33,198 bases of DNA, from the NCBI GenBank assembly GCA_017302935.1, contig JAFLBT010000015.1, positions 1 to 33,198 on the forward strand, written 5' to 3'. This DNA comes from Flavobacteriales bacterium (GTDB taxonomy: Bacteria; Bacteroidota; Bacteroidia; Flavobacteriales; Flavobacteriaceae). Positions 1 through 6,619 of this stretch are shown here, piece by piece (position 1 is the stretch's first letter; the number at the start of each line of letters is the position of its first letter). Under the pieces are notes generated by a model. It was not told the DNA's origin and did no database searches. It saw nothing but the letters and a program-made list of their open reading frames with translations. Both the position numbers and the translations under genes were made by a program.

Positions 1-102
1 TTGGTAAAAGCTCATGATGCCATTGAAATTGATAATTCTACGTTGACCAAGAAAGAACAATTTGATTTGGTATTGGAATTAATTCACAAATTTTTTGCTT
101 AA
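1..102 (+). CDS. cmk: C-terminal end of a cytidylate kinase-like protein (5' end outside window)
   Basis: An open frame enters from the left edge and ends with TAA after 33 codons. The tail contains DAIEIDNSTLTKKEQFD, which resembles the last segment of bacterial cytidylate kinases (CMP + ATP to CDP + ADP), where a D-A-x-x-I-D-(N/T)-(S/T)-x-L-T pattern precedes a final helix. The nucleotide-binding part lies outside the window, so this rests on a short stretch only. Its last 24 bases overlap the end of the convergent gene that follows. Confidence 0.6.
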   Translation: MVKAHDAIEIDNSTLTKKEQFDLVLELIHKFFA

Positions 103-588
103 TTCTTTTTTGGTTGCCGTATTGCCGTTAATCATAATGTATTTTAAATTGAGCATGGCTTCATTTAGCTCTTTTTTCACTTCATATTGAAAGGTATATC
201 GACAATTTCCAAGCGTGGAGGAGCCATAACCTTGATAAATCAAATTCAGCGTGTCTCCAACAATTTGAATTTCTCCCAAATAGGAATAACCACAAAAACC
301 GGCTGCATTAAACTGAATTAAGCAGTGATTATCTTTCAATTCAATACGTTCTACTTCTAATGATTTGATTTCATCTGAAAACTCAGCTTGTAAGGGTTGA
401 ACCGTGAACGATTGAAAATGCATTCCAACATTTTTGGCTTCTCTGATTTTTTCACTATGGTGTAAAATTACATTTCCTTTTAACTCATTGTGGGAAACAA
501 AAGCAGTAGACTGTTCTTCAAAATGGGTTTGTCCCAGACTGATGAAAGGTAAAAAAAGCACAACTAATTTAAGCAGTAATCTTCTCAT
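79..588 (-). CDS. Secreted protein of unknown function
   Basis: 169 residues when started at the ATG at 588. The frame is open upstream to an ATG at 657, but the inner start places MRRLLLKLVVLFLPFISLG, a positively charged start plus hydrophobic core, at the N-terminus as a signal peptide, so I prefer it. The mature part has strand-rich character (for example CLIQFNAAGFCGYSYLGEIQ and a conserved-looking GNCRYTFQYEVKKE) with cysteines that could pair in the periplasm. No family is recognised. It converges on the cytidylate kinase end with a 24-base overlap, so both genes share a terminator region inside coding sequence. Confidence 0.75.
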   Translation of the reverse strand: MRRLLLKLVVLFLPFISLGQTHFEEQSTAFVSHNELKGNVILHHSEKIREAKNVGMHFQSFTVQPLQAEFSDEIKSLEVERIELKDNHCLIQFNAAGFCGYSYLGEIQIVGDTLNLIYQGYGSSTLGNCRYTFQYEVKKELNEAMLNLKYIMINGNTATKKELSKKFVN

Positions 589-736
589 TTTTAGACTTTT
601 TACATTCAAATGTAGAAAAGCTAAATAGTAAAGCCTATTTTTTTCGTTTAAGTGCATGAATAAACGATATAATTTTCATTGATAATCAAATCAATACTTT
701 CCATTTTTTCGTATATGATTTTCGGGAATCAATTTG

Positions 737-744
737 TATTTTTG
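737..744 (+). promoter_or_regulatory. Candidate -7 promoter element for yaaA
   Basis: TATTTTTG matches the Bacteroidota -7 consensus TAnnTTTG and lies 18 bases before the yaaA ATG, which would give a short leader. A clear TTG/TTTG -33 element at the usual distance is not visible, so this is a weak call based on the -7 box and its position. Confidence 0.4.
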
Positions 745-762
745 GATGTATAAAATATCACT

Positions 763-1524
763 ATGAAAATTGTTATATCACCAGCCAAATCATTGGATTA
801 CGAATCACCAATTCCGGTGGATAAAGCCACACAATTTTGTTTTTTAAAAGAAGCTCAACAAATCAACAATCAATTGAAAAAGCAAAAGCCAAAGCAATTG
901 ATGGAATTGATGGACATATCCGATAAATTGGCGGATTTGAATTGGCAACGCAACCAAGAGCGGGATTTAAATAATTTTACTCCGGAAAACTCACGACAAG
1001 CGATTTATGCTTTTAACGGCGATGTTTATATTGGTTTGGATATTAAAACCTTACCAACAGAAAAATTAGACGTTTTGCAAGATAAACTCCGCATTCTTTC
1101 CGGATTGTATGGTTTATTAAAACCGTTGGATTTAATGCAGCCGTATCGATTGGAAATGGGAACTAAATTCCCGATTGGTAAAAGCAAGAATTTATATGAA
1201 TTTTGGAAAGCCAAAATCACTAAACAATTGAATAGTGAATTGCAAAAAGGCGAACTTTTTATCAATTTAGCTAGTAATGAGTATTTTGATGCCGTTGATG
1301 TAAAAGCGTTGAAAGTTCCCGTAATCACACCTGAATTCAAAGATCACAAAGACGGGAAATTAAAAATGATTAGCTTTTTTGCTAAGAAAGCGAGAGGGAT
1401 GATGGTGCGATATATCATTGATACCAATGCGGAAACCATTGATGATTTAAAAGGTTTTAACTACGAAGGCTATGCGTTTGATGCGAATTTGAGTAAAGGG
1501 GATAGGTTGGTTTTTACGAGGTAG
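763..1524 (+). CDS. yaaA: Peroxide stress protein YaaA (UPF0246/DUF328)
   Basis: 253 residues, the usual length of the family. It begins with MKIVISPAKSLDYESP, the hallmark N-terminus, and carries the further conserved segments NLASNEYFDAV, PEFKDHKDGKLKMISFFAKKARG and FNYEGYAFDANLS. YaaA in Escherichia coli is an OxyR-regulated cytoplasmic protein that lowers free iron and limits oxidative DNA damage; the fold binds DNA with a helix-hairpin-helix-like element. The gene stands alone, with a candidate -7 box just upstream. The family assignment is firm; the role in this organism is taken from the E. coli homologue. Confidence 0.95.
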   Translation: MKIVISPAKSLDYESPIPVDKATQFCFLKEAQQINNQLKKQKPKQLMELMDISDKLADLNWQRNQERDLNNFTPENSRQAIYAFNGDVYIGLDIKTLPTEKLDVLQDKLRILSGLYGLLKPLDLMQPYRLEMGTKFPIGKSKNLYEFWKAKITKQLNSELQKGELFINLASNEYFDAVDVKALKVPVITPEFKDHKDGKLKMISFFAKKARGMMVRYIIDTNAETIDDLKGFNYEGYAFDANLSKGDRLVFTR

Positions 1525-1533
1525 GTTTGTTTT

Positions 1534-1554
1534 AGTTTCAAGTTTCAAGTTTCA
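1534..1554 (+). repeat. Heptamer tandem array, AGTTTCA x3
   Basis: Three perfect head-to-tail copies of AGTTTCA begin ten bases after the yaaA stop codon. The same heptamer family, in reverse complement and different phase (CTTGAAA), recurs at 16464-16484. It is one of seven short-period arrays seen in gaps of this window. Confidence 0.85.
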
Positions 1555-1582
1555 GGTTGTTATATTACAATAAATTTTTCAG

Positions 1583-1873
1583 ATGAAAGTTTCTCTTTAT
1601 ATTGTGTTTATTATACTTCTAATTTCATGTTCCAATTATAGAGAATATAAACCGGTATATTTTGACGGCAATGAATTAGTTGAAAAACCTAACTCTTTAA
1701 ATCTAGAACAAACAAAAAATTTAATTGAAGTGCTGAATTACTACAAAGTAGATTACAAACTAATTGATGGTAAAATTCATTTGCGAAACAATCTTGACAA
1801 AGAACTAATTTGGAATTATACAACTAAGGCAAATGATTCTATATGGTTGTTGAATCATAAAGTTGAAAATTAA
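1583..1873 (+). CDS. Small lipoprotein of unknown function
   Basis: 96 residues. The N-terminus MKVSLYIVFIILLISCSN is a lipoprotein signal peptide with lipobox LISC, so the mature protein starts at Cys16 and is membrane attached. The remainder is hydrophilic with several Tyr and Asn residues and ends IWLLNHKVEN; no domain is recognised. It is separated from yaaA by 58 bases including the AGTTTCA array and converges on the winged-helix regulator with only seven bases between stop codons. Being a lipoprotein with a clean signal makes it a real gene despite its size. Confidence 0.75.
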   Translation: MKVSLYIVFIILLISCSNYREYKPVYFDGNELVEKPNSLNLEQTKNLIEVLNYYKVDYKLIDGKIHLRNNLDKELIWNYTTKANDSIWLLNHKVEN

Positions 1874-1880
1874 ATTGTCT

Positions 1881-2744
1881 TTATTCCTTGACCTCCAACA
1901 CATACCCAATTCCATGTACATTCGTTAATTTAATGGAGTCATCCTCACTCAATTTTTTGCGTAATTTAGAAATATACGTATCTAAACTTCTTCCCACAAA
2001 AACCCCATGATCTTCCCAGACTTTTTTGGAGAGTTCTTCTCGTTTGATGATTTTGTTGGGATATTCTACAAAAAGAGTCAATAATTCCACTTCTTTTTTG
2101 GAAAGACTGATTTCATTTGAGGCCAATAGTAATTTACTCTCTTCAGGATAAAACTGAAATTTGCCCAATGGAATTCCATCTTTTATTGTTGAATCAGATT
2201 GTTTTGTCTTTTTTCTTTTTGGAAAGAAGATAAAAGCAGCAATTATACTTAACAACAAAAGAACAATCCAAATGATTTTAGAACTTGATGTTGCTGTTTT
2301 TTCTAAAAAACGTACTTCAATCGTATAACATTTTTTTGGAATATTTCGTCCACTACAAGGAACGATACTTTTTTCAACGTTGGCATTTTGTAAAAAACTA
2401 TACGCCACTTCCAAATCTTTACATTGTTTCACTTCCAGTTGATAATGGGAGGGAAGGTTGGCTTTTTGAAAGCTTTCTTTTACAACTTTTACCAAAGTAT
2501 CCGGAAAAATAGTCAGTTCTCTCTCAAAGGAAAGTTGAAACTTTGATTCTTCTACTTTTTGAACCGGCAATATTAGTGATGTGCTGTCTTGATTGGCTAA
2601 TAATAATTTATTGCCCACATCCCGCAAGGCAATCTTGACTAATTCAGAAAAGGTTTCGTCTTTTTTAGTAGAAGTGAAAACCATTATTGCAGCAAAAATG
2701 GCTAAGCAAACACTACCGTAAAAATATATTTTTCGTTGATTCAT
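1881..2744 (-). CDS. Membrane-anchored winged-helix transcriptional regulator
   Basis: 287 residues when started at the ATG at 2744, which puts a membrane segment (YFYGSVCLAIFAAIMVF) directly after MNQRKI; an in-frame ATG at 2825 would add 27 polar residues and looks less likely. Order: N-terminal membrane helix, a periplasmic region of about 130 residues, a second membrane helix (IIWIVLLLLSIIAAFIFF), a basic linker, and a C-terminal OmpR/PhoB-type DNA-binding domain (LSKKEVELLTLFVEYPNKII, DTYISKLRKKL, VHGIGYVLEV). The regulator has no receiver domain, so it should sense through the periplasmic region, which holds three cysteines (QCKD, PCSG, KCYT). It is divergent from the lipoprotein cluster at 2907-6478, whose control is a reasonable but unproven role. 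Confidence 0.85.
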   Translation of the reverse strand: MNQRKIYFYGSVCLAIFAAIMVFTSTKKDETFSELVKIALRDVGNKLLLANQDSTSLILPVQKVEESKFQLSFERELTIFPDTLVKVVKESFQKANLPSHYQLEVKQCKDLEVAYSFLQNANVEKSIVPCSGRNIPKKCYTIEVRFLEKTATSSSKIIWIVLLLLSIIAAFIFFPKRKKTKQSDSTIKDGIPLGKFQFYPEESKLLLASNEISLSKKEVELLTLFVEYPNKIIKREELSKKVWEDHGVFVGRSLDTYISKLRKKLSEDDSIKLTNVHGIGYVLEVKE

Positions 2745-2906
2745 AAGTGGTGCAAATAACATACAATTTTGTGATTTTTTAAAACAGTTGACACTTCTTT
2801 TACATTTTTTTTGCATTTTAAACAATTGATTGGACTAGTTTTACATCAAGTTTGTTGGATAGATGAACTTTAACTTATGCAAACTCCAAAATAGTATAAA
2901 ACAAAA

Positions 2907-4085
2907 ATGAAACACATTCAACTAACTATTTTTAAAACAAAAGCAATTGGTCTTTCACTACTCTTTTCGTTAGGTATGACATCGTGTGCCGGGCAAATTG
3001 AAAAAAACGCTACACCATTAAAATTCATACCGGAACAAACGAAAATACATGCCGCTAGTATAAGTTTAAAAGCAGAAACGTTACCCGAGTTTAGAGTTGA
3101 TATCCATGACAAAGATTACCAAGGAAATCAAATCAGTGGCGTGGTTCGAACTGTTTTTCAAGATAGTAAGGGAAATTTTTGGTTTGGGACACAAAACGGA
3201 CTCGGTCGAAAAGACAAAAATGGACTTGTTTATTTTGATCTTAAAAATCGTACTGGTCAGGGAGTAACGGTACATGTTATACTCGAAGACAAAGATGGTG
3301 CAATTTGGATTGGTTATGGCGGTGGAATTGCGAAATATGACGGAACGTATTTTACCAATTATCATGAAAAAGATATTCTGACAACCGGCGGACTTTGGAG
3401 CATGCTAATGGACTCAAAAGGAACGCTTTGGGTTGGAACTACTCATGGTGTCTTTACTTTTGATGGCAAAGCATTTACACCGTTTGAAATTCCGGAAGGA
3501 AAAGTAAATCCAAACTTTGGAGTTAGCACTTCCAAAATGATACACGCCATTACTGAAGACAGCAAAGGCCATATGTGGTTTGCCACCAATGGCGGAGCGT
3601 ATAGGTTTGACGGAAATACATTAACGAACATTTCAGCGAAAGACCAATCGCTTTCCAATTTTGTAAATCGAATTATTGAAAGAGCAGATGGAACGTATTG
3701 GATTTCAACCGTAAACGGACTTTTTCTCTACGATGGAACTTCGTTTAAAAGTATCACCGAAAAGTTATTGGGTAAGGATGAAGGAGTAGGCTGTATTTTT
3801 GAAGACAAAACCGGTACGATTTGGTTTATTGCGTATAAGCGTGATATCTATAATTATAACGGCAAAACATTTCAGAAAATTGAAGCTAAAATTAAAATAA
3901 GCGATTATATAGTATTGCCTTTTGAAGTTAACCAAGATCAACAAAAGCAAGAAGGTAATTTTTCACCTTTCCCTTTTCAAATTTATCAAGACCGACAACA
4001 GCGACTTTGGTTTGTTGGGTTTAAAGGAGCGTATCGTTTTGAAAACAACGCCTTTGTGAATGTTACAAGAAACGGACCGTGGTAA
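2907..4085 (+). CDS. Beta-propeller (Reg_prop) lipoprotein
   Basis: 392 residues. A lipoprotein signal peptide ends with lipobox MTSC at about residue 27. The rest is a series of two-component-regulator-propeller repeats with the typical pattern D-x-x-G-x-(I/L/F)-W-(F/I/V)-G-T-x-x-G: examples are DSKGNFWFGTQNGL, DKDGAIWIGYGGGI, DSKGTLWVGTTHGV, DSKGHMWFATNGGA and DKTGTIWFIAYK. Unlike hybrid sensor kinases that carry such propellers as periplasmic sensors, this protein ends after the propeller and has no kinase or membrane helix. It is divergent from the membrane-anchored regulator and shares architecture with the protein at 5408-6478. The partner or ligand cannot be told from sequence. Confidence 0.88.
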   Translation: MKHIQLTIFKTKAIGLSLLFSLGMTSCAGQIEKNATPLKFIPEQTKIHAASISLKAETLPEFRVDIHDKDYQGNQISGVVRTVFQDSKGNFWFGTQNGLGRKDKNGLVYFDLKNRTGQGVTVHVILEDKDGAIWIGYGGGIAKYDGTYFTNYHEKDILTTGGLWSMLMDSKGTLWVGTTHGVFTFDGKAFTPFEIPEGKVNPNFGVSTSKMIHAITEDSKGHMWFATNGGAYRFDGNTLTNISAKDQSLSNFVNRIIERADGTYWISTVNGLFLYDGTSFKSITEKLLGKDEGVGCIFEDKTGTIWFIAYKRDIYNYNGKTFQKIEAKIKISDYIVLPFEVNQDQQKQEGNFSPFPFQIYQDRQQRLWFVGFKGAYRFENNAFVNVTRNGPW

Positions 4086-4132
4086 CGGTAAATAATAATC
4101 AATTTTAATAAAAATCTTTAAAATCATCTATT

Positions 4133-4687
4133 ATGAACAACAATTTATTTTTTGGCTTATTACTACTTTCGTTCAATTATAATTGTGCGGAAGTTAACTC
4201 ACAAGACATGGCTCAAAACACCAAAGCGGTTGACAGCGTGTTTGTTGGACAAACTCATTTTAGTGATGATGTGGTGCGGGAAGATCCGCTTTACACCGCT
4301 ATCGTTCGCGTGGACAAACAAAGCAACAAGGAACATTTACTTTCCATTCAAATGAATGTAAAGAATAATAGCTATTTTGTTTCGCCAACAGAACCCGGTT
4401 CTTTTACAGGAAAATTTACAATTGTGCTTACAGAACCGCAACATCTACAAACTAATGGAGCCATCATCGAAACCCCTTTATCAAAAGTGGATGAAAACGA
4501 AGGTTACGTTAAATGGGTTCGACAAAACACGCATTACAAACAATCGTTAAAAGTACTTACTAAAGAAAATTTTGAAGTCTATGGCTATATCCAATTTACG
4601 ATAGAACCTCGATGTTCGTTAGAAAAAATACCGTTTATACTTTCGTATGTGGATGGAAAGTTGAGTGTGAAGATGGATGGGTGTTAA
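4133..4687 (+). CDS. Exported protein, possibly related to the DsbD N-terminal domain
   Basis: 184 residues with a hydrophobic N-terminus (NLFFGLLLLSFNY) followed by a Cys that is not a good lipobox. The C-terminal half, with FEVYGYIQFTIEPRCSLEKI and PFILSYVDGKLSV, resembles the immunoglobulin-like N-terminal domain of DsbD-type thiol reductases, in which a strand pair ends in a C-L-(P/E)-x-x-x-x-x-F pattern. The match is by eye and weak. It follows the propeller lipoprotein by 47 bases in the same direction, so it may be cotranscribed. If the relation holds, a role in moving reducing equivalents in the envelope would fit, but no CxxC motif is present here. Confidence 0.6.
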   Translation: MNNNLFFGLLLLSFNYNCAEVNSQDMAQNTKAVDSVFVGQTHFSDDVVREDPLYTAIVRVDKQSNKEHLLSIQMNVKNNSYFVSPTEPGSFTGKFTIVLTEPQHLQTNGAIIETPLSKVDENEGYVKWVRQNTHYKQSLKVLTKENFEVYGYIQFTIEPRCSLEKIPFILSYVDGKLSVKMDGC

Positions 4688-4691
4688 CTGT

Positions 4692-4733
4692 TGTCGGTTG
4701 TCTGTTGTCGGTTGTCTGTTGTCTGTTGTCGGT
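4692..4733 (+). repeat. Heptamer tandem array, TGTCKGT x6
   Basis: Six consecutive heptamers alternate TGTCGGT and TGTCTGT, starting four bases after the TAA of the preceding gene and filling most of the gap to the next start. The order is GG, CT, GG, CT, CT, GG variants. The reverse-complement family occurs at 14891-14911 (ACCGACA, ACAGACA, ACAGACA), so the same unit is present in both orientations about 10 kb apart. Confidence 0.9.
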
Positions 4734-4765
4734 TTGATAGTACTAATCATTTAATAAATTAAGTC

Positions 4766-5362
4766 ATGAAAAAAATATTTTCTATACTCCTCTTAGCCTT
4801 GGTTATGGTTGCGGGTTTGGTATACAGTTTTACCCTATTTTCAAATGAAACAAGTGAAAATCGTAAAACAATAACTGAAACTCCGAAAAAGACCAACCGA
4901 AAACTGCTTTCGGCTGCAGAAAAACAAGCAGAATTGAAAAAATGGGAGGCGAGTCCGGATGGGATGGCTTTCAAAAAATGGGAAGACTCTCCCGCCGGTA
5001 AAAAAGTGTATGCTGCTGAAGCTAAAATCATGCAATCTATTAAAAAGAATGCTCCTATGGAAGCAGTTGTCACTTCTCTATCTCTCCCTGAAGGTTCGAG
5101 ACTCGGTTTTGGCGTAATGGTTCAAATCGAAGGGGAAGATTACATTCTTTCTTTTGGCATTGAACAATCCGGTAAAAACAGTTTGAACTTAAAAAGAGAA
5201 TTTGACCTTTTACGAACGCTTAAAGTAAACGACAAAATTAGCCTAAAAAGTAAAAATGTTTCGCACGCACCCAAGTATGCTTATCCAATAATTGCAGGCG
5301 ACTATGTAGAACGAGAGAGTGAAATAGTTTATAAACGTACACCTCGCAAAGACGGTTGTTAA
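4766..5362 (+). CDS. Membrane-anchored or secreted protein of unknown function
   Basis: 198 residues. MKKIFSILLLALVMVAGLVYSF is a signal peptide or N-terminal anchor; no lipobox follows. Residues around 45-85 contain an internal duplication: KKWEASPDGMAF is followed at once by KKWEDSPAGKKV, suggesting a short charged helical hairpin. The C-terminal half (SRLGFGVMVQIEGEDYILSF and LRTLKVNDKISLKSKNVSHA) looks like a small beta-barrel. No family is recognised. It sits between the DsbD-N-like protein and the second propeller lipoprotein, all in one direction. Confidence 0.75.
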   Translation: MKKIFSILLLALVMVAGLVYSFTLFSNETSENRKTITETPKKTNRKLLSAAEKQAELKKWEASPDGMAFKKWEDSPAGKKVYAAEAKIMQSIKKNAPMEAVVTSLSLPEGSRLGFGVMVQIEGEDYILSFGIEQSGKNSLNLKREFDLLRTLKVNDKISLKSKNVSHAPKYAYPIIAGDYVERESEIVYKRTPRKDGC

Positions 5363-5407
5363 AGAAATAAATTATGAAATACAATCATTAATACTTGAAA
5401 AACAGAA

Positions 5408-6478
5408 ATGACAATTAACTCAATAACAATCGTTTTACTAATTTTTGTATCAAGTAACTTCCATTCTTGTAATGGGCAAAATAAATCTGAAAACAAACAG
5501 ACCAAAAAGGAAACGTTAGAAATCGGTCAATCAGCTTCTGAACTTCATACTAAAATTTGGAGAATATTTCAAGACTCAAAAGGAAAGTACTGGTTTGGAA
5601 GTGATGGAAAAGGTATCTATCATTTAAACGGAAACGAGTTGAAACAATTTACAACTGTAGACGGATTAGTGAACGATTCAATACGTGGTTTTCAAGAAGA
5701 TGCGGACGGAAATATATACATCGAAACACACAAAGGCATAAGCAAATTTGACGGAAGGAAATTTACCACTTTAAAAGTAATAAGATCGCCTCATAATCAA
5801 TGGAAACTTAAACCGAATGACTTGTGGTTTGGTTTCTACAATGCAAACGATTTATATCGATATGATGGTGATTCACTTTATGAATTAAAACTACCACGAC
5901 AAGATTTAAAAAAAGCGTTTGGAATTGACACGCTTATCAGTCCTTTTAATCCTTATTCCGTTTATGGTGTAAATAAAGACAAAGACGGAAATGTTTGGTT
6001 TGGAACGTTTATAGCTGGTGCTTTCCGATACGATGGAAAATCGTTTTTGTGGTTTGATGAAAAAGAACTTTCCACACTTCCGGATGGAAGAGTTCCGGCA
6101 GTTCGCTCAATAATTCAAGACAAAGATGGGTATTTTTGGTTGAGCAATTTTAAAAGCAAATATAAAATCGAAGCAAGCGGTTCAGCGTATAAAAAATTAA
6201 AAGGAATTGAAAAAGACCATCCTCACTATTTCAATTCCGGATTATCAGATAATAAAGGAAATTTATGGATGGCAACCTATAGCGGTGGTGTCTGGAAATA
6301 TGATGGAAAAACACTATCAAAGATTGAAATCGCTAGTGAAATAGAAGATGTTTTACTAGTTTCAATCTACCAAGACAAAAACGGCATTCTTTGGTTAGGT
6401 ACAGATAATGATGGCGTTTATAAACAAAATGGAGAAAAGTTTGAAAAGTTTAAAGTAAAAAATAAAAGCGGCCGCTAG
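5408..6478 (+). CDS. Second beta-propeller (Reg_prop) lipoprotein
   Basis: 356 residues. The signal peptide ends with FHSC, a plausible Bacteroidota lipobox, near residue 21. Reg_prop repeats follow: DSKGKYWFGSDGKGI, DADGNIYIETHKGI, DKDGNVWFGTFIAGA, DKDGYFWLSNF, DNKGNLWMATYSGGV and DKNGILWLGTDNDGV. There is no kinase or DNA-binding part. The architecture parallels the lipoprotein at 2907-4085, which suggests duplication within one surface module. The last codons (KSGR, stop) contain the palindrome GCGGCCGC at 6468-6475 and begin a GC-richer stretch; the natural end of the protein could lie a few residues earlier if this is a junction. Confidence 0.87.
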   Translation: MTINSITIVLLIFVSSNFHSCNGQNKSENKQTKKETLEIGQSASELHTKIWRIFQDSKGKYWFGSDGKGIYHLNGNELKQFTTVDGLVNDSIRGFQEDADGNIYIETHKGISKFDGRKFTTLKVIRSPHNQWKLKPNDLWFGFYNANDLYRYDGDSLYELKLPRQDLKKAFGIDTLISPFNPYSVYGVNKDKDGNVWFGTFIAGAFRYDGKSFLWFDEKELSTLPDGRVPAVRSIIQDKDGYFWLSNFKSKYKIEASGSAYKKLKGIEKDHPHYFNSGLSDNKGNLWMATYSGGVWKYDGKTLSKIEIASEIEDVLLVSIYQDKNGILWLGTDNDGVYKQNGEKFEKFKVKNKSGR

Positions 6479-6611
6479 TAGGCGGTTTGACAATATCTTC
6501 TAGCTTACGATGTCGTTACAACTTACCCAGTCGTTTGATTTACATAAATCCGCAAAGTCAGAGATGGTTGTGGAGCATTCTAAGAACTTTTTACGGAGTT
6601 GGGGCTGGCTT
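6476..6611. other. GC-richer stretch between propeller gene and reverse transcriptase; possible insertion junction
   Basis: Positions 6481-6610 contain 56 G or C in 130 bases by hand count (about 43 percent), clearly above the very AT-rich reverse transcriptase that follows and the surrounding gaps. It begins at an eight-base palindrome GCGGCCGC. On the minus strand it holds a 39-codon ORF; no other coding potential or terminator hairpin with a T run is evident. It could be a scar of the insertion that brought in the reverse transcriptase, or carry a structured RNA. Confidence 0.35.
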
Positions 6612-6619
6612 TTATTCAT
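6500..6619 (-). CDS. Possible 39-residue protein overlapping the reverse transcriptase stop
   Basis: An ORF of 39 codons begins at an ATG that overlaps the end of the reverse transcriptase: the sequence gATGAATAAA contains its ATG four bases before the TAA of the upstream gene is complete, an arrangement that permits translational coupling. It starts MNKSQPQLRKKFLEC and continues through ISDFADLCKSNDWVS to a TAG. It has a basic start, three cysteines and an aromatic tail; I recognise no family. It is too short to judge by composition, and could equally be a remnant of a longer reverse transcriptase C-terminus in another frame. Confidence 0.3.
   Translation of the reverse strand: MNKSQPQLRKKFLECSTTISDFADLCKSNDWVSCNDIVS

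Noticed and set aside
3081..3365. Antisense ORFs within the propeller lipoprotein genes (also at 3443-3658 and 3765-3950)
   Set aside because: They are shadows of strongly supported plus-strand repeats, with no start context or recognisable protein features.
6468..6475. NotI-type sequence GCGGCCGC followed by stop codons, suggestive of a cloning junction
   Set aside because: No vector, linker or tag sequence follows; the flanks read as ordinary genomic sequence, and one eight-base palindrome is not evidence of contamination.
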